Counted from the stretch's first letter, positions 16,828 to 29,106 are shown. The stretch: 64,000 nt of DNA from Amycolatopsis alba DSM 44262 (GCF_000384215.1 NZ_KB913032.1:7401605-7465604); one strand, 5' to 3'. Translations and numbers: made by a program. The notes: generated by a model not told the origin, from the letters alone.

Positions 16828-17784
16828 TCAGAGGGCAGCTTCGGACCGCCGGAGCAGCACCTCGTTGACCTGACGGCGGGCCGTCATCGGCGTCGGGCGG
16901 CCGTACCCGAGGCGCACCACCGCGTGCGGGCGGCCCAGGTCGGCGAAGATCCGGTCCATCGCGGTCCGCGTCTCCGGGGTCTCGAACGGCCTGCCGACGA
17001 ACGACGATCCGAGTCCTGCCGCCGTCGCGGTCAGCAGCACCCGCTGCAGCACCATCCCCGCCCGCAGGTCCGCGGCGGGCCCGCTGTCCGCGGTCAGCAC
17101 CGCGCCGAGCACCGGCTCACCGCCTTCGGGTTCGGCGGTGAAGAACGACTCCTGCGCGGGGATCCCGTGCGGTGACGGCGGTTGGGTGGCCGCCGGGACG
17201 CCGTCCGGGGCGTTGGCCGTCCGCCTGGTCCACAGAGCGACCTCCGCCTGGAACGCGCCGTTGCGCGCCTGCGCGGCGTCGGCCCGGTGCAGGACGCGCG
17301 CGACCGCGTTCGCCCGGTCACCGCGGCCGAACAGTTCGAGCAGCCCGCCTTCCACCAGCGCGGCCGCGCGCAACGAAGTCCGTGCCCAGGCGGGTACCGG
17401 CCGGGCCAGGAACGGACGACGGTTCGTGTGACGGCGGAAGACGACTTCGACCAGTTTCCGTTCCTCGGGCGAGGAGAACCGGTCGCCGCCGATCAGGAGT
17501 TCCGCGAGCAGGTCCGGCTCCCCCGGCGTCGGCATCGCCCGGAGCGAGAGCGTCTTCCCGTTGGATCGCAAGGAGACGATCAGGTTGAAGATCGCGGCGC
17601 CGCACGAAAGCCGCGCCTCGCGGGCGTCCGGGTCGGCTATCCGGAGAACCCTCGTGCGGTCGAGCCACACCTCGATCCGGTCCCGGTCGACGACGAATCG
17701 CCACGGCTGCGTGTTGAGCGGGGACGGTGCGCGGATGGCCGCCGCCACCGCCTGGTCGACGTGGTTCGGTAACGGGATCTTCAT
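16828..17784 (-). CDS. Acg-family nitroreductase-like FMN protein
   Basis: 318 residues, ATG 17784. The N-terminus AIRAPSPLNTQPWRFVV and later GMVLQRVLLTATAAGLGSSF and RLGYGRP match the Acg (Rv2032) family of nitroreductase-fold proteins, which in mycobacteria belong to the DosR dormancy regulon. Acg has a closed, non-catalytic flavin pocket in the characterised member, so sequestration of flavin rather than reduction is one possibility. Two DosR-box-like sites lie in the divergent promoter it shares with the Rv1738-like gene. A paralogue is at 20116. Confidence 0.88.
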   Translation of the reverse strand: MKIPLPNHVDQAVAAAIRAPSPLNTQPWRFVVDRDRIEVWLDRTRVLRIADPDAREARLSCGAAIFNLIVSLRSNGKTLSLRAMPTPGEPDLLAELLIGGDRFSSPEERKLVEVVFRRHTNRRPFLARPVPAWARTSLRAAALVEGGLLELFGRGDRANAVARVLHRADAAQARNGAFQAEVALWTRRTANAPDGVPAATQPPSPHGIPAQESFFTAEPEGGEPVLGAVLTADSGPAADLRAGMVLQRVLLTATAAGLGSSFVGRPFETPETRTAMDRIFADLGRPHAVVRLGYGRPTPMTARRQVNEVLLRRSEAAL

Positions 17785-17862
17785 CGTGGGCTCCGGGGGA
17801 ATGGGGTTGGTCCACCTTCGGCCGGGGTATCCGGCGACCGCAGCGGCCGCCGGTCACGAATT

Positions 17863-17882
17863 CCAAGGACTTTCGCCCTCGA
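17863..17882. promoter_or_regulatory. Candidate DosR-type box 1
   Basis: CCAAGGACTTTCGCCCTCGA resembles the mycobacterial DosR box core GGGACTTTNGGCCC, one base shorter. It lies in the divergent promoter between the Acg-like gene (start 17784) and the Rv1738-like gene (start 17961). Confidence 0.5.
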
Positions 17883-17892
17883 TTCCGGGCAG

Positions 17893-17911
17893 CGAGGACT
17901 TAGGACCCTGT
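17893..17911. promoter_or_regulatory. Candidate DosR-type box 2
   Basis: CGAGGACTTAGGACCCTGT matches the core GGGACTTTNGGCCCT at 12 of 15 places. It is about 30 bases from box 1, that is roughly three helical turns. Paired boxes are typical of mycobacterial DosR promoters. It lies about 50 bases upstream of the Rv1738-like start. Confidence 0.5.
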
Positions 17912-17960
17912 GCCGCGGACGGCCGCGATGGGAGTCTCGATGACCGGAACGGAGCCGACG

Positions 17961-18236
17961 ATGACGGACAAATGGACGATTGACGTTTCCCTGCGGCACG
18001 AGCCGTACCGGGTGCGCGCGGAAGCGTTGCTCCGGGTGGAGGACGGCGGGGAGTTCATCGGGGTCGGGCTGGCGGAGGCCGGGCTGAGAGCGAGTTCGAA
18101 CTCCCAGATCGGCTCCTATCTCGCGGTGACGCGGGCGCTTTCGGACCTCACCGCGGAGCTGCTGGAGACCGTCGCCTCCGATGTCGCCCGCTCGATCGAG
18201 GTCGACGAAATCCTCGCCGGGCAGTCGGCGAACTGA
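17961..18236 (+). CDS. Rv1738/Rv2632c-like protein (DUF1876)
   Basis: 91 residues from ATG 17961 with GGAG upstream; an ATG at 17940 would add seven residues. MTDKWTIDVSLRHEPYRV, then EFIGVGLAEAG and GSYLAVTRALSDL, follow the pattern of the DUF1876 family whose founding members are DosR-regulated in Mycobacterium tuberculosis. Rv1738 resembles ribosome hibernation factors in fold, so a role in slowing translation is plausible but unproven. Two DosR-like boxes are just upstream. It converges with the devS-like gene at 18243. Confidence 0.85.
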   Translation: MTDKWTIDVSLRHEPYRVRAEALLRVEDGGEFIGVGLAEAGLRASSNSQIGSYLAVTRALSDLTAELLETVASDVARSIEVDEILAGQSAN

Positions 18237-18242
18237 CCACGG

Positions 18243-20069
<1,827 letters not shown>

Positions 20070-20115
20070 TCATCGAGACAACCGGATTGCCCGTGGCGCA
20101 GCGGCGGGAGGAACC

Positions 20116-21093
20116 ATGACCTTACAAGTCACCAAGGTCGGACGTTTGAACTCCGAACAGGTGAATTCCGTGCTCCGGTCGGCCACGCTGGCGCCGTCGA
20201 CGCACAACACCCAACCTTGGCTTTTCCGGTGCACCGGCACCGGGATCGAACTACACGCCGATCCGCGCCGTATTCTACCGGTCACGGATCCGGACGGTCG
20301 TGAACTCGTCCTCTCGTGCGGCGCGGCCCTCTTCACCCTCCGGACGGCGATCCACGCGCTGGGCTTCCATCCCGCGACGACCCTCATGCCGAGCCGCGCC
20401 GACCCCGACCTGCTGGCCGTCGTCCGCCCGCTCGCCGAACGCACCCCCGATCCGAAGGTCTCCCGGCTCGCCCGTGCGATCACCCGCCGCCGTACCAACC
20501 GGCGTCCGTTCCTGCCCGGTGCCGTCCCGCGGTCCACGCTCACCACGCTCCGCCACGCCACCGAACTCGAGCACGCATGGATGCCGAGCCTCGACGCCGA
20601 ACAGTGCCGTCATCTGCGTGATCTCACCGTCCGTGCCCGCCGGGTCCAGCTCGACGATCCCGATTTCGTCGCCGAACTCGGCCGCTGGACCGGTTTGGGC
20701 GCGGGGACTCGCGACGGGGTGCCGTCCTACGCGACCGAGGGCTCCCCCGCCGACGAAAGCTGGCTACTCGACGGATTCGGCGGCGCGAGTACCGCCGCTC
20801 TGCCTGATCCGCTGGTGGTGGTGATCGGGTCGCTGACGGACGAACGGCTCGACCGGCTCCAGGCGGGGCAGGCGCTGCAACGGGTGCTGCTCACTGCGAC
20901 GGGCGCGGGTCTCGACGCGTCGTTCATCTCGCCGCCGGTCATGGTCCGCGCGGCCCGCGCCGAGCTCAGGAGCCTTCTCGGCTGCGGGGTGTGGCCACAG
21001 GTGCTGCTGCGCGTCGGCTACGGCCTGCCACTGCCGTGGACACCCAGGCGCCCGCTGGACGACGTCCTGCTCGACACGCTCGTCTCCGCATGA
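20116..21093 (+). CDS. Acg-family nitroreductase-like FMN protein, second copy
   Basis: 325 residues, ATG 20116 preceded by GGGAGGA. LRSATLAPSTHNTQPWLFRC, RRRTNRRPFLPG, AGQALQRVLLTATGAGLDAS and LLRVGYGLPLP align with the copy at 16828 and with mycobacterial Acg. Placement between devS-like and devR-like genes, and the family link, make a redox or dormancy role likely. Sequence similarity between the two copies is moderate, indicating an old duplication rather than a recent one. Confidence 0.88.
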   Translation: MTLQVTKVGRLNSEQVNSVLRSATLAPSTHNTQPWLFRCTGTGIELHADPRRILPVTDPDGRELVLSCGAALFTLRTAIHALGFHPATTLMPSRADPDLLAVVRPLAERTPDPKVSRLARAITRRRTNRRPFLPGAVPRSTLTTLRHATELEHAWMPSLDAEQCRHLRDLTVRARRVQLDDPDFVAELGRWTGLGAGTRDGVPSYATEGSPADESWLLDGFGGASTAALPDPLVVVIGSLTDERLDRLQAGQALQRVLLTATGAGLDASFISPPVMVRAARAELRSLLGCGVWPQVLLRVGYGLPLPWTPRRPLDDVLLDTLVSA

Positions 21094-21106
21094 GCGCTAG
21101 GAACCC

Positions 21107-21739
21107 TCACTGCCGCCGCAGTTCCGTGGCCAGCACGGCCGCCTGGGTGCGCCGCTGCATGCCGAGTTTCGTCAGCAGCCGGGACACGTAGTTCTTGACG
21201 GTCTTCTCGGCGAGGAACATCCGCTCGGCGATCTGCCGGTTGGTCAGGCCCTCGCCGATCAGTTCCAGCAGCGTCCGCTCCTGGTCGGAAAGCCCGGCGA
21301 GCGGGCCTTTCTTGGCGGCGTCGTCGCGGAACTTCGCCATCAGGGTCGCGGCGGCCCGCGTGTCCAGCAGTGACCGGCCGAGGCCGACCTCCTTGACCGC
21401 GGCCACCAGGTCCATCCCCCGGATGTCCTTGATGACGTAGCCGCTCGCGCCCGCCATGATCGCGTCGAGCATCGCCTGTTCGTCGGTGTAGGAAGTCAGC
21501 ATCAGGCATTTCAGTTCGGGGATCTTGGATCTCAGTTCCCGCGCGAGTTCGACGCCGTTGCCGTCCGGCAGCCGCACGTCGAGCACTGCGACATCCGGCC
21601 GCAGCGCCGGGATCCTCGCCACCGCCTGGGAAAACGTGGCGGCCTGACCGACGACGCACAGATCCGCGTCCTCCTCGAGCATGTCCGCGACCCCTCGACG
21701 GACCACCTCGTGGTCGTCGACCAGAAACACCCGGAGCAT
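21107..21739 (-). CDS. devR: DevR/DosR-type response regulator
   Basis: 210 residues, ATG 21739 with GGAGG upstream. Receiver: [17 protein letters not shown], phospho-acceptor Asp54 in [36 protein letters not shown]. Output: LuxR/NarL helix-turn-helix [20 protein letters not shown] then [20 protein letters not shown]. Long stretches match M. tuberculosis DosR almost residue for residue, so this is the cognate regulator of the DevS-like kinase at 18243. It is not adjacent to devS; the second Acg-like gene lies between them on the other strand, so the pair are transcribed separately. Confidence 0.94.
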   Translation of the reverse strand: MLRVFLVDDHEVVRRGVADMLEEDADLCVVGQAATFSQAVARIPALRPDVAVLDVRLPDGNGVELARELRSKIPELKCLMLTSYTDEQAMLDAIMAGASGYVIKDIRGMDLVAAVKEVGLGRSLLDTRAAATLMAKFRDDAAKKGPLAGLSDQERTLLELIGEGLTNRQIAERMFLAEKTVKNYVSRLLTKLGMQRRTQAAVLATELRRQ

Positions 21740-21799
21740 TCCGACCTCCACGGTTTCCCTCCTCGGATGAGAGCGTACGGCGCACGACCGGTCACTGCG

Positions 21800-21818
21800 A
21801 CAGGCCAAAGGGCCCTGT
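21800..21818. promoter_or_regulatory. DosR-like palindrome upstream of devR-like gene
   Basis: ACAGGCCAAAGGGCCCTGT; read on the minus strand the core GGGCCCTTTGGCCT is near GGGACTTTNGGCCC. It is 61 bases upstream of the devR-like start and could mediate autoregulation. Confidence 0.35.
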
Positions 21819-21928
21819 TCGGCACCCGTTCGAGTGGCTGCCGCCGACCGGACCAGGTTCATTTGCATCATTCGAGTCAGGACGTTCTGTTCTTCCCCGA
21901 AGAGTTCCACCGCTGCGACGATCCCGTC

Positions 21929-22234
21929 ATGTCCGAGACCACGCTTTCGCCGGCCACTTCGTCCGGCCCTTCCGACCCGACCGACGACGTCGTGGCCATG
22001 CGCAACCGCATCCGCTTCTACCGGACTCGCGCCGAGCAGCTCCAGTACGCGCTCGACCACCGGCTGCCGATCGAGCAGGCCAAGGGAATTCTCGCCGAGC
22101 GTTACCAAATCGACATCGGCGCGGCGTTCGAATTGCTACGGTCGTTCTGCCGCAACAACAACATGAAGATCCACGACGTAGCCAGGACACTCGTCGAACA
22201 GCCGAGCGAAGGCGACCGACGAGTCTCTTGCTGA
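21929..22234 (+). CDS. ANTAR-domain RNA-binding protein
   Basis: 101 residues from ATG 21929. The domain reads [20 protein letters not shown] and then [21 protein letters not shown], the three-helix ANTAR fold that binds paired RNA hairpins and prevents termination. There is no receiver or GAF domain; the first ~25 residues are low complexity and a helical stretch follows. It therefore lacks its own sensor and may depend on a partner such as the receiver-only protein that follows it by 8 bases. Confidence 0.85.
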   Translation: MSETTLSPATSSGPSDPTDDVVAMRNRIRFYRTRAEQLQYALDHRLPIEQAKGILAERYQIDIGAAFELLRSFCRNNNMKIHDVARTLVEQPSEGDRRVSC

Positions 22235-22242
22235 GTCACGTC

Positions 22243-22710
22243 ATGATCGGCGGGGGGCCCGCGACCACCACCGGCGCCGCAGACCCCGCGGGCTCGGACT
22301 GGGCAATGAACCGAACGCCGCCCCCCAGACTTCGGGTGCTCGTCGCGGACGACAACCCGGTCATCGGTGACGCCCTGCGCGCCCTTCTGGAGACCGAACC
22401 GGACATCGAAGTGGTCGCCGTGGCCGGGAACGCGGGTGAGGCGGTCGAGCTCACGGAACTGCTGTCCCCCGAGGTCGCCATCCTGGACGTCCGGATCCCC
22501 GGCGGGGGCGGGGCGTGGATGGCCAAGGAGATCCGGCGACGGGTGCCCCGTACCCGGTTGCTGGCGTTCTCCGCGCACAGCGACTCCCGCTCCATCGCCC
22601 AAATGGCGTCGGCGGGCGTCACCGAGTACCTCGTGAAGGGAAGCCCCAACACCGAGATCGTCGCGGCCATCCGCCGCCTCTGCGCGAACAGCGCCAACGG
22701 GACGGAGTAG
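22243..22710 (+). CDS. Stand-alone receiver-domain protein
   Basis: 155 residues from ATG 22243; an internal ATG at 22306 is an alternative with the full domain, and neither has a strong Shine-Dalgarno sequence. The receiver shows LRVLVADDNPVIGDALRALL, phospho-acceptor in VAILDVRIPGGGG, and the Lys in YLVKGSPNTEIVAAIRRL. No output domain follows. Such proteins act as phosphate carriers or through protein contact. It follows the ANTAR gene closely on the same strand and converges with the large hybrid kinase (8-base gap). Confidence 0.85.
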   Translation: MIGGGPATTTGAADPAGSDWAMNRTPPPRLRVLVADDNPVIGDALRALLETEPDIEVVAVAGNAGEAVELTELLSPEVAILDVRIPGGGGAWMAKEIRRRVPRTRLLAFSAHSDSRSIAQMASAGVTEYLVKGSPNTEIVAAIRRLCANSANGTE

Positions 22711-22718
22711 CCAGGACG

Positions 22719-25700
22719 TCAGTCCGCGAGCCAGCGTTCCATACAAGCCAGCAGTTCCTCCGCGTTCACGGGTTTGGTGACGTAGTCGCTCGCCCCGGCG
22801 GCGAGGCTCTTCTCCCGGTCCCCTTCCATCGCTTTCGCGGTCACCGTGATGATCGGCAGGCCGGCGAACCTCGGCATCTCGCGGATCGCCGCCGTCGTCG
22901 CGTGGCCGTCCATCTCCGGCATCATCACGTCCATCAGGATCAGGTCGATGCCGTCGTCGGCCAGCAGTTCGTCGATGCCCTTGCGGCCGTTCGGCGCGTG
23001 CACCACGGACAGTCCGTGCAGTTCGAGCATCCCCGAGATCGCGAACACGTTACGCGCGTCGTCGTCGACGAGCAGGACCTTGCGCCCTCGCAGCCGCGGC
23101 GGCCCGGACGGCGGATCGGACGGCGGATCGGCGACCTCGGCCGTCTCCTCGACGGCCACCGGAGGCTCTTCGGGCTGGTGCATCAGCGGCAGGATGCCTT
23201 CGAGTTCACTGGCCGAGATGTGCAGCATGATGCGTTCCCGCAGGGTGTCCAGCGACGGCAGCAGTTCGACCGGATGCACCCGTGCGTGCGCGTGCAGCAG
23301 CCGGTCCTGAGCGGCACTGAGCTTGCGGGTCGCGTACGCCAGCACTGGGGCCTTGACCGGATCCGGGCCCTCCGCGAGCCGTTTGAGGAACGTCAGCGCG
23401 CTCGTTCCGGGGATGCTGGTGTCGAGCACGACGCAGCGGTAGCTGTCCCGTTTCAACTCCTCGAACGCCTCCGCCGGAGTGGCCACCGCCCGCACCTGGA
23501 CCGAGCCATGGCTGTCCGCGACGTCCGCCGCGACCCCGCGGGCGAGCAGGGTCAGCAGGCTGTTCTGTTCACTCTCCACCACCAGGACCTGCCGCTCCGC
23601 CCCGATGTTGTCCACAGTGGACTCACCAAGTCCCGCGGTGGCGGTGAACCTGGCCACCGGCAGATAGAGGGTGAACGTGCTCCCCGACCCCAGCACACTG
23701 TCCGCCCGGATCTCACCGCCGAGCAGGTAGGCGACCTCGCGGCTGATCGAGAGACCGAGCCCGGTGCCGCCGTACTTCCGGCTGGTGGTGCCGTCGGCCT
23801 GCTGGAAGGCGCCGAAGATCGACTCGAGGTTCTCTTCGGCGATCCCGATCCCGGTGTCGGCGACACTGAAGGCGACCAAGGACTCGTGACCCGTGGCGGA
23901 GGGGGAAACGATGGTGTCGACCAGTTTCACCCTCAGCTCGACGCTGCCGTCTTCGGTGAACTTGACCGCGTTCGACAGCAGGTTCCGCAGCACCTGCCGT
24001 AGTCGCTGCTCGTCGGTGAACAGCAGTTCCGGCACATTGGGTTCCACCGTGACCTGGAAGTCCAGTCCCTTCTCCGCGGTCAGCGGGCGGAACGTCGTGC
24101 CGACGTAGTCGAGCAGCTGACGCAGCGGGAACGGCTCGTGGTGGATGTCCATCTTGCCCGCCTCGACCTTCGACAGGTCGAGGATGTCATTGATCAGCTG
24201 CAGCAGATCGGTGCCCGCGGACTGGATCACCTTGGCGAACTCGACCTGTTTGGGGGTCAGGTTCTGGGTCGAGTTCTGTGACAGGACCCCGGCGAGGATC
24301 AGCAGGCTGGTCAACGGGGTCCGGAGTTCGTGCGACATGTTGGCCAGGAACTCCGACTTGTACTTCGACGCCAGCGCGAGCTGCTGCGCACGTTCCTCGA
24401 TTTCCTGCCGGGCCTGCTCGATCTCGAAGTTCTTCACTTCGATGTCCCGGTTCTGCCTGGCGAGCAGTTCCGCCTTCTCCTCCAGTTCCGCGTTGGACAC
24501 CTGGAGTTTCGCCTGCTGGGCTTGGAGTTCCTCCGACCGCGCCTGCAGTTCCGCGGCCAGCCGCTGGGATTCCTCCAGCAGGGAGTCGGTCCGCGCGTTG
24601 GCGATGATCGTGTTGACGTTGACGCCGATGGTCTCCATCAGTTGTTCGAGGAAATCCTTGCGGACCGCGGTGAATTCGCCGAACGACGCCAGTTCGATGA
24701 CACCGAGCACCTGGTCCTCGAAGACGATCGGCAGCACGATCAGGGTGACCGGCGGGGCGGAGCCGAGACTCGACGAGATCTTCACGAAGCCCGGCGGTGT
24801 CCGGTCGACGACGATCGGTTTCTTGGTCTGCGCGGCCTGCCCGATCAGGGACTGCCCCATCGCGAAGCCCAACGGCGTGTCCGGGTCGTCGCTGCGCCCG
24901 TAGCTGGTGATCAGCCGCAGCCGGGTGCCGTCCTCGCCGGACTCGGTGAGGAACAACGTCCCGTGCTGGGCGCCGACCAGCGGGGTCAGCTCGTTCATGA
25001 TGAGCGCGGCGACCACCCGCAGGTCCCGGTGGCCCTGCATCAGGCCCGAGATCCGCGCCAGATTGCTGTTGAGCCAGTCCTGCTCCTCGTTCGCCCGCGT
25101 GGTCTCGCGCAGCGACTGGACCATCGCGTTGATGTTGTCCTTCAGTTCCGCGACCTCGCCCTGCGCCTCGACGGAGATCGACCGGGTGAGGTCGCCGGTG
25201 GCCACCGCGCTGGTCACCTCGGCGATCGCCCGGACCTGGCGCGTCAGGTTCCCGGCGAGCTCGTTGACGTTCTCCGTCAGCCGCTTCCAGGTACCGGAAA
25301 CACCTTCGACCTCCGCCTGGCCACCGAGCCGTCCCTCGCTGCCGACCTCGCGCGCGACCCGCGTGACCTCGGCTGCGAACGCGGAAAGCTGGTCGACCAT
25401 CGTGTTGATGGTGGTCTTGAGCTCCAGGATCTCGCCCCGCGCGTCGACGTCGATCTTGCGGGAAAGGTCGCCCTGCGCGACCGCGGTGGTCACCTGGGCG
25501 ATGTTGCGGACCTGCCCGGTGAGGTTGTTCGCCATCGAGTTGACGTTGTCGGTGAGGTCCTTCCAGGTGCCGGCGACGTTCGGCACCCTGGCCTGCCCGC
25601 CGAGGATGCCCTCGGTGCCGACCTCGCGCGCCACCCGCGTGACCTCGTCCGCGAACGCCGACAGCGTGTCGACCATCGTGTTGATCGTCTGGGCAAGGGC

Positions 25701-27239
25701 GGCGACCTCGCCCTTGGCCTCGACGGTGATCTTCTGGGAAAGGTCCCCGCGGGCGACCGCGGTCGCGACCTGGGCGATGGAGCGGACCTGGTCGGTCAGG
25801 TTGTCGGCCATGACATTGACCGACTCGGTCAGCCCCTTCCACGTCCCCGACACACCCTTGACATCCGCCTGACCACCCAGCCGCCCTTCCGTACCCACCT
25901 CACGGGCGACACGGGTCACCTCGTCGGCGAACGACGACAGCTGGCCGACCATCGTGTTGATGGTGTCCTTGAGTTCCAGGATCTCGCCGCGCGCGTCGAC
26001 GCGGATCTTCTGCGAGAGGTCGCCCTTGGCCACCGCGGTGGTGACCTCGGCGATGGAGCGCACCTGGTCGGTCAGGTTGTCGGCCATGACATTGACCGAC
26101 TCGGTCAGCCCCTTCCACGTCCCCGACACACCCTTGACATCCGCCTGACCACCCAGCCGCCCCTCGGTGCCCACCTCACGGGCCACCCGTGTCACCTCGT
26201 CCGCGAACGACGACAGCTGATCCACCATCGTGTTGATCGTGTTCTTCAGCTCCAGGATCTCGCCCCGCGCATCCACCGTGATCTTCTGCGACAAGTCACC
26301 CTTCGCCACCGCCGTGGCCACCTGGGCGATCGACCGCACCTGCGCGGTGAGGTTGCCCGCCATGAAGTTCACCGACGTCGTCAAGTCCCGCCAGGTCCCG
26401 GCCACACCAGGGACCTGGGCCTGTCCGCCGAGCGCGCCCTCGGTTCCGACCTCGCGGGCTACTCGCGTGACCTCGTCGGCGAACGACGACAGCTGATCCA
26501 CCATCGTGTTGATCGTGTTCTTCAGCTCCAGGATCTCGCCCCGCGCATCCACCGTGATCTTCTGCGACAAGTCACCCTTCGCCACCGCCGTGGTGACCTC
26601 GGCGATCGACCGCACCTGATCGGTCAGGTTGCCCGCCATGAAGTTCACCGACGTCGTCAGATCCCGCCAGGTCCCCGCCACACCGGGCACTTCCGCCTGC
26701 CCGCCCAGCCGTCCTTCGCTGCCCACCTCGCGGGCCACTCGCGTCACCTCGTCGGCGAACGACGACAGCTGATCCACCATCGTGTTGATCGTGTTCTTCA
26801 GCTCCAGCATCTCGCCTTTGACGTCGACGGTGATCTTCTGGGACAGATCACCCTTCGCCACCGCTGTGGCGACCTCGGCGATGTCGCGGACCTGACCGGT
26901 CAGGTTGCCGGCCATCGCGTTCACCGAATCGGTGAGGTCCTTCCAGGTCCCCGAAACCGAGGGCACCGCCGCCTGCCCGCCGAGTTTGCCTTCGGTCCCC
27001 ACCTCCCGCGCGACCCTGGTCACCTCGGAGGTGAACAACGCCAGCTGGTCGACCATCCCGTTGAAGACGACGGCCATCTCGTCCATCAGGACGTCGTCCT
27101 CCTGGGGAAGCCTCGTGCTGAAATCGCCGTCGCGAACCGCCTTCAATCCCTCCAACAGCCGCTGCAAGCCTTCGTCCTTGAGCGCGGCACCCACTCGCCC
27201 CGCGTCTCGCGACCCACGTTTTCCACTCGGTTCCGGCAT
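22719..27239 (-). CDS. Soluble hybrid histidine kinase with seven tandem HAMP-type repeats
   Basis: 1506 residues, ATG 27239 with AAAGGAGG upstream. Order: HAMP-type repeats (about 20-690), GAF (about 720-880), coiled coil (about 880-960), HisKA with [17 protein letters not shown] (~966), HATPase with [13 protein letters not shown] (~1093), GTGLGLSIS, a divergent receiver (~1216-1340, Asp in [10 protein letters not shown]) and a typical receiver (~1385-1500, [13 protein letters not shown]). No membrane segment is seen. The repeats resemble those of fungal group III kinases (Nik1/Os-1). Each ~92-residue unit contains GTWK/R and GDLSxKI. It is 48 bases downstream of the PAS kinase on the same strand. 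Signal unknown; stress or osmotic sensing is inference. Confidence 0.93.
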   Translation of the reverse strand: MPEPSGKRGSRDAGRVGAALKDEGLQRLLEGLKAVRDGDFSTRLPQEDDVLMDEMAVVFNGMVDQLALFTSEVTRVAREVGTEGKLGGQAAVPSVSGTWKDLTDSVNAMAGNLTGQVRDIAEVATAVAKGDLSQKITVDVKGEMLELKNTINTMVDQLSSFADEVTRVAREVGSEGRLGGQAEVPGVAGTWRDLTTSVNFMAGNLTDQVRSIAEVTTAVAKGDLSQKITVDARGEILELKNTINTMVDQLSSFADEVTRVAREVGTEGALGGQAQVPGVAGTWRDLTTSVNFMAGNLTAQVRSIAQVATAVAKGDLSQKITVDARGEILELKNTINTMVDQLSSFADEVTRVAREVGTEGRLGGQADVKGVSGTWKGLTESVNVMADNLTDQVRSIAEVTTAVAKGDLSQKIRVDARGEILELKDTINTMVGQLSSFADEVTRVAREVGTEGRLGGQADVKGVSGTWKGLTESVNVMADNLTDQVRSIAQVATAVARGDLSQKITVEAKGEVAALAQTINTMVDTLSAFADEVTRVAREVGTEGILGGQARVPNVAGTWKDLTDNVNSMANNLTGQVRNIAQVTTAVAQGDLSRKIDVDARGEILELKTTINTMVDQLSAFAAEVTRVAREVGSEGRLGGQAEVEGVSGTWKRLTENVNELAGNLTRQVRAIAEVTSAVATGDLTRSISVEAQGEVAELKDNINAMVQSLRETTRANEEQDWLNSNLARISGLMQGHRDLRVVAALIMNELTPLVGAQHGTLFLTESGEDGTRLRLITSYGRSDDPDTPLGFAMGQSLIGQAAQTKKPIVVDRTPPGFVKISSSLGSAPPVTLIVLPIVFEDQVLGVIELASFGEFTAVRKDFLEQLMETIGVNVNTIIANARTDSLLEESQRLAAELQARSEELQAQQAKLQVSNAELEEKAELLARQNRDIEVKNFEIEQARQEIEERAQQLALASKYKSEFLANMSHELRTPLTSLLILAGVLSQNSTQNLTPKQVEFAKVIQSAGTDLLQLINDILDLSKVEAGKMDIHHEPFPLRQLLDYVGTTFRPLTAEKGLDFQVTVEPNVPELLFTDEQRLRQVLRNLLSNAVKFTEDGSVELRVKLVDTIVSPSATGHESLVAFSVADTGIGIAEENLESIFGAFQQADGTTSRKYGGTGLGLSISREVAYLLGGEIRADSVLGSGSTFTLYLPVARFTATAGLGESTVDNIGAERQVLVVESEQNSLLTLLARGVAADVADSHGSVQVRAVATPAEAFEELKRDSYRCVVLDTSIPGTSALTFLKRLAEGPDPVKAPVLAYATRKLSAAQDRLLHAHARVHPVELLPSLDTLRERIMLHISASELEGILPLMHQPEEPPVAVEETAEVADPPSDPPSGPPRLRGRKVLLVDDDARNVFAISGMLELHGLSVVHAPNGRKGIDELLADDGIDLILMDVMMPEMDGHATTAAIREMPRFAGLPIITVTAKAMEGDREKSLAAGASDYVTKPVNAEELLACMERWLAD
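25260..27050 (-). repeat. Seven direct repeats of 276 bp inside the hybrid kinase gene
   Basis: The GTWK/R motif codons recur seven times with a spacing of 276 bases (first near 26945, last near 25290). Some copies are nearly identical at DNA level: about 100 bases from 25786 to 25886 recur exactly from 26062 to 26162. This implies recent duplication or gene conversion. Confidence 0.9.
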
Positions 27240-27287
27240 CGAAATGCCTCCTTTGTTCTGGCTCCCCGCAGGTCCAGGGGGCTACCG

Positions 27288-28367
27288 TCATCCACGCAGG
27301 GGCACGGGAGGGCCCAGCGGAATCCAGAAGGCCACCGACGTACCTTCGCCAGGCTTGCTGGAGATCCGGAACCATCCTTGCGCCGCTTCCGCGCGTTCAC
27401 GCATCGATGCCATTCCGATGTGCTCACCCGACAGCGCATCACGGGAACGCTCCCCGCCGACCTTCATCCCGTCGCCGTTGTCGACGACCCTCGCCAGCAG
27501 GCCGCCGTCCTGTCCCGTCAAAGAGACCACGACGGCGGAGGCGTTCGCGTGCTTCCGCACGTTCACCAGGGCCTCCTGGAGGATCCGGAAGGCTGTGATG
27601 ACGAGATCCGGAGGCGGTTTGGCGGTGAAACCGTGGTGCAGCGTGCAGTCGAGACCCCAGCCGGAGACGACCTCGTCGAGATAGTCGCGGACAGAGGTGA
27701 CCAGGTCGTTGTCGTTCAGCGCGGGCGGGCGTAACTGGGCGACCAGGATCCGCAGCCGCTGGATCGCCCCTTGAATCGCGTCGTCGAGTTGCTTCAACGC
27801 GGGATCACGCCGTTGCGCGGCGAGCATCTGCAACCGCATGCTCACCGCGATCATCGATTGGATCGAATCGTCGTGAACATCCCACGCGATACGGCGACGT
27901 TCGGTTTCCTGTGCGCGGACGAAATGGGCGAACGCCAGCCGCCTGCCGGTCGTTTCCTCCTCCGTTTTCCGGCGTTCGGTGAGATCACGGGTGACTTTGC
28001 CGAAACCGACGAGGGCACCCTGCTCGTCCCGCAAGGCGGTGATCACGGTGTTGGCCCAGAATCGTTCACCACCACGGCGGAGCCGCCAGCCCTCGTCCTC
28101 ATGACTCCCCATCTCGGCCGCGATCAGCAGTTCTTCGCCGGGTTTGCCCTCGGCGATGTCGTTTTCGGTGTAGAAAACGGAGAAGTGACGGCCGAGGATC
28201 TCCTGCTCGGAATATCCTTTGATCCGTTCCGCCCCTGGGTTCCAGCTGATCACGTGGCCGTCGACGTCCAGCATGTAAATGGCGTAGTCGACGACACTGT
28301 GCACGAACAGCTCGAAGAGCACAGCGCTGCGCTGTTCAGGCGCCTGTTCCGATGGCAACATGGCCAT
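27288..28367 (-). CDS. PAS-domain sensor histidine kinase (NarL-type partner)
   Basis: About 359 residues from ATG 28367 (a second ATG two codons later). A PAS domain ([20 protein letters not shown] ... [20 protein letters not shown]) is followed by a PAC segment ([14 protein letters not shown]), a HisKA_3 domain with [17 protein letters not shown], and an HATPase ending [11 protein letters not shown]. No membrane helix. It lies 32 bases after the NarL-type regulator gene on the same strand, the expected cognate pair. Phosphorylation would occur on the His in WDVHDD. Confidence 0.9.
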   Translation of the reverse strand: MAMLPSEQAPEQRSAVLFELFVHSVVDYAIYMLDVDGHVISWNPGAERIKGYSEQEILGRHFSVFYTENDIAEGKPGEELLIAAEMGSHEDEGWRLRRGGERFWANTVITALRDEQGALVGFGKVTRDLTERRKTEEETTGRRLAFAHFVRAQETERRRIAWDVHDDSIQSMIAVSMRLQMLAAQRRDPALKQLDDAIQGAIQRLRILVAQLRPPALNDNDLVTSVRDYLDEVVSGWGLDCTLHHGFTAKPPPDLVITAFRILQEALVNVRKHANASAVVVSLTGQDGGLLARVVDNGDGMKVGGERSRDALSGEHIGMASMRERAEAAQGWFRISSKPGEGTSVAFWIPLGPPVPLRG

Positions 28368-28399
28368 AGTGCAGCTTGGCACTCGGATACGTCTCCCCG

Positions 28400-29080
28400 C
28401 TACGGCCGTTCGAGGAGGCCATTCTTGCGTGCGTGCACCACCGCTTCCAGTTTCGAATGCGTTCCGGTCTTCACCAGGATCCGCTGCACGTGATTCCGCA
28501 CGGTATTCCTCGCGAGCCGCAACTCTTCGGCGATCCGGTCGGTTCCCGCGCCTTCGGCGATCAGCCCGAGCACCTGCCGCTCCCGCAGGGTGAGCACCGG
28601 CCCGAGCCGGTCGCCGCTCCCGGCCAACATGGCCAGCGCGCCGCTGAGCAGTTCCGGGTCGATGACCACGTCGCCTGCCGCGACGGTCCGGATCGCGGTG
28701 ATCAGCTCGTCGAGGAGGCCGGATTTCAGCAGCAGGCCCGCTCCGCCGACCTCGAGGATCCTGGCGGCGATGGCGCTGTTCGCGTCGCCGGTCAGCACGA
28801 GCACCCTGCTCGACGGCGAAACCGCGTGGAATCCGGCGATCGCCTCGATCCCGTCGCCGTCGGGCAGGCGCCGGTCGAGCAGGACGATGTCGGGCAGCTG
28901 GTTCCCGGCCGCGATCATCCCGTGCGCGAGGGATTCCACCGACGCCACCAGGTCGATCTCCGGGAACTCTTCGAACGCGGCGGCGAGCGCCTCGGCCACC
29001 ATCTTGTGGTCTTCGACGAGCAGCACCCGGATCGGGGCCGCGGCCGGGGGCATGGGCTGCGGGGAGGTCGGGTTCGGCAT
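28400..29080 (-). CDS. NarL/FixJ-type response regulator
   Basis: 226 residues, ATG 29080 with AGAAGG upstream. Receiver: IRVLLVEDHKMVAEALAAAF, Asp in IVLLDRRLPDGDGIEAI, VLTGDAN, LLLKSG. Output: LTLRERQVLGLIAEGAGTDR and IAEELRLARNTVRNHVQRIL, a LuxR helix-turn-helix. It heads the operon with the PAS kinase and the HAMP-repeat kinase. A perfect palindrome (29107-29124) lies just upstream and may be its control site. Confidence 0.9.
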   Translation of the reverse strand: MPNPTSPQPMPPAAAPIRVLLVEDHKMVAEALAAAFEEFPEIDLVASVESLAHGMIAAGNQLPDIVLLDRRLPDGDGIEAIAGFHAVSPSSRVLVLTGDANSAIAARILEVGGAGLLLKSGLLDELITAIRTVAAGDVVIDPELLSGALAMLAGSGDRLGPVLTLRERQVLGLIAEGAGTDRIAEELRLARNTVRNHVQRILVKTGTHSKLEAVVHARKNGLLERP

Positions 29081-29106
29081 GCACCTTCTCCGTCGATCGT
29101 GGTTCA

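Noticed and set aside
22228..22242. TTG start for the receiver-only protein at 22228
   Set aside because: It would overlap the ANTAR stop and adds no domain; ATG at 22243 is simpler.
25260..27050. Regular direct repeats suggesting a CRISPR-like array
   Set aside because: Units are 276 bp, in frame, and encode a protein domain; there are no short repeats with unique spacers.
24330..27734. Long open frame (over 1100 codons) on the + strand opposite the HAMP-repeat kinase
   Set aside because: It is the antisense shadow of a high-GC repetitive gene; its product is Arg/His/Gly-rich without domains, while the minus strand encodes a full kinase with intact catalytic motifs.
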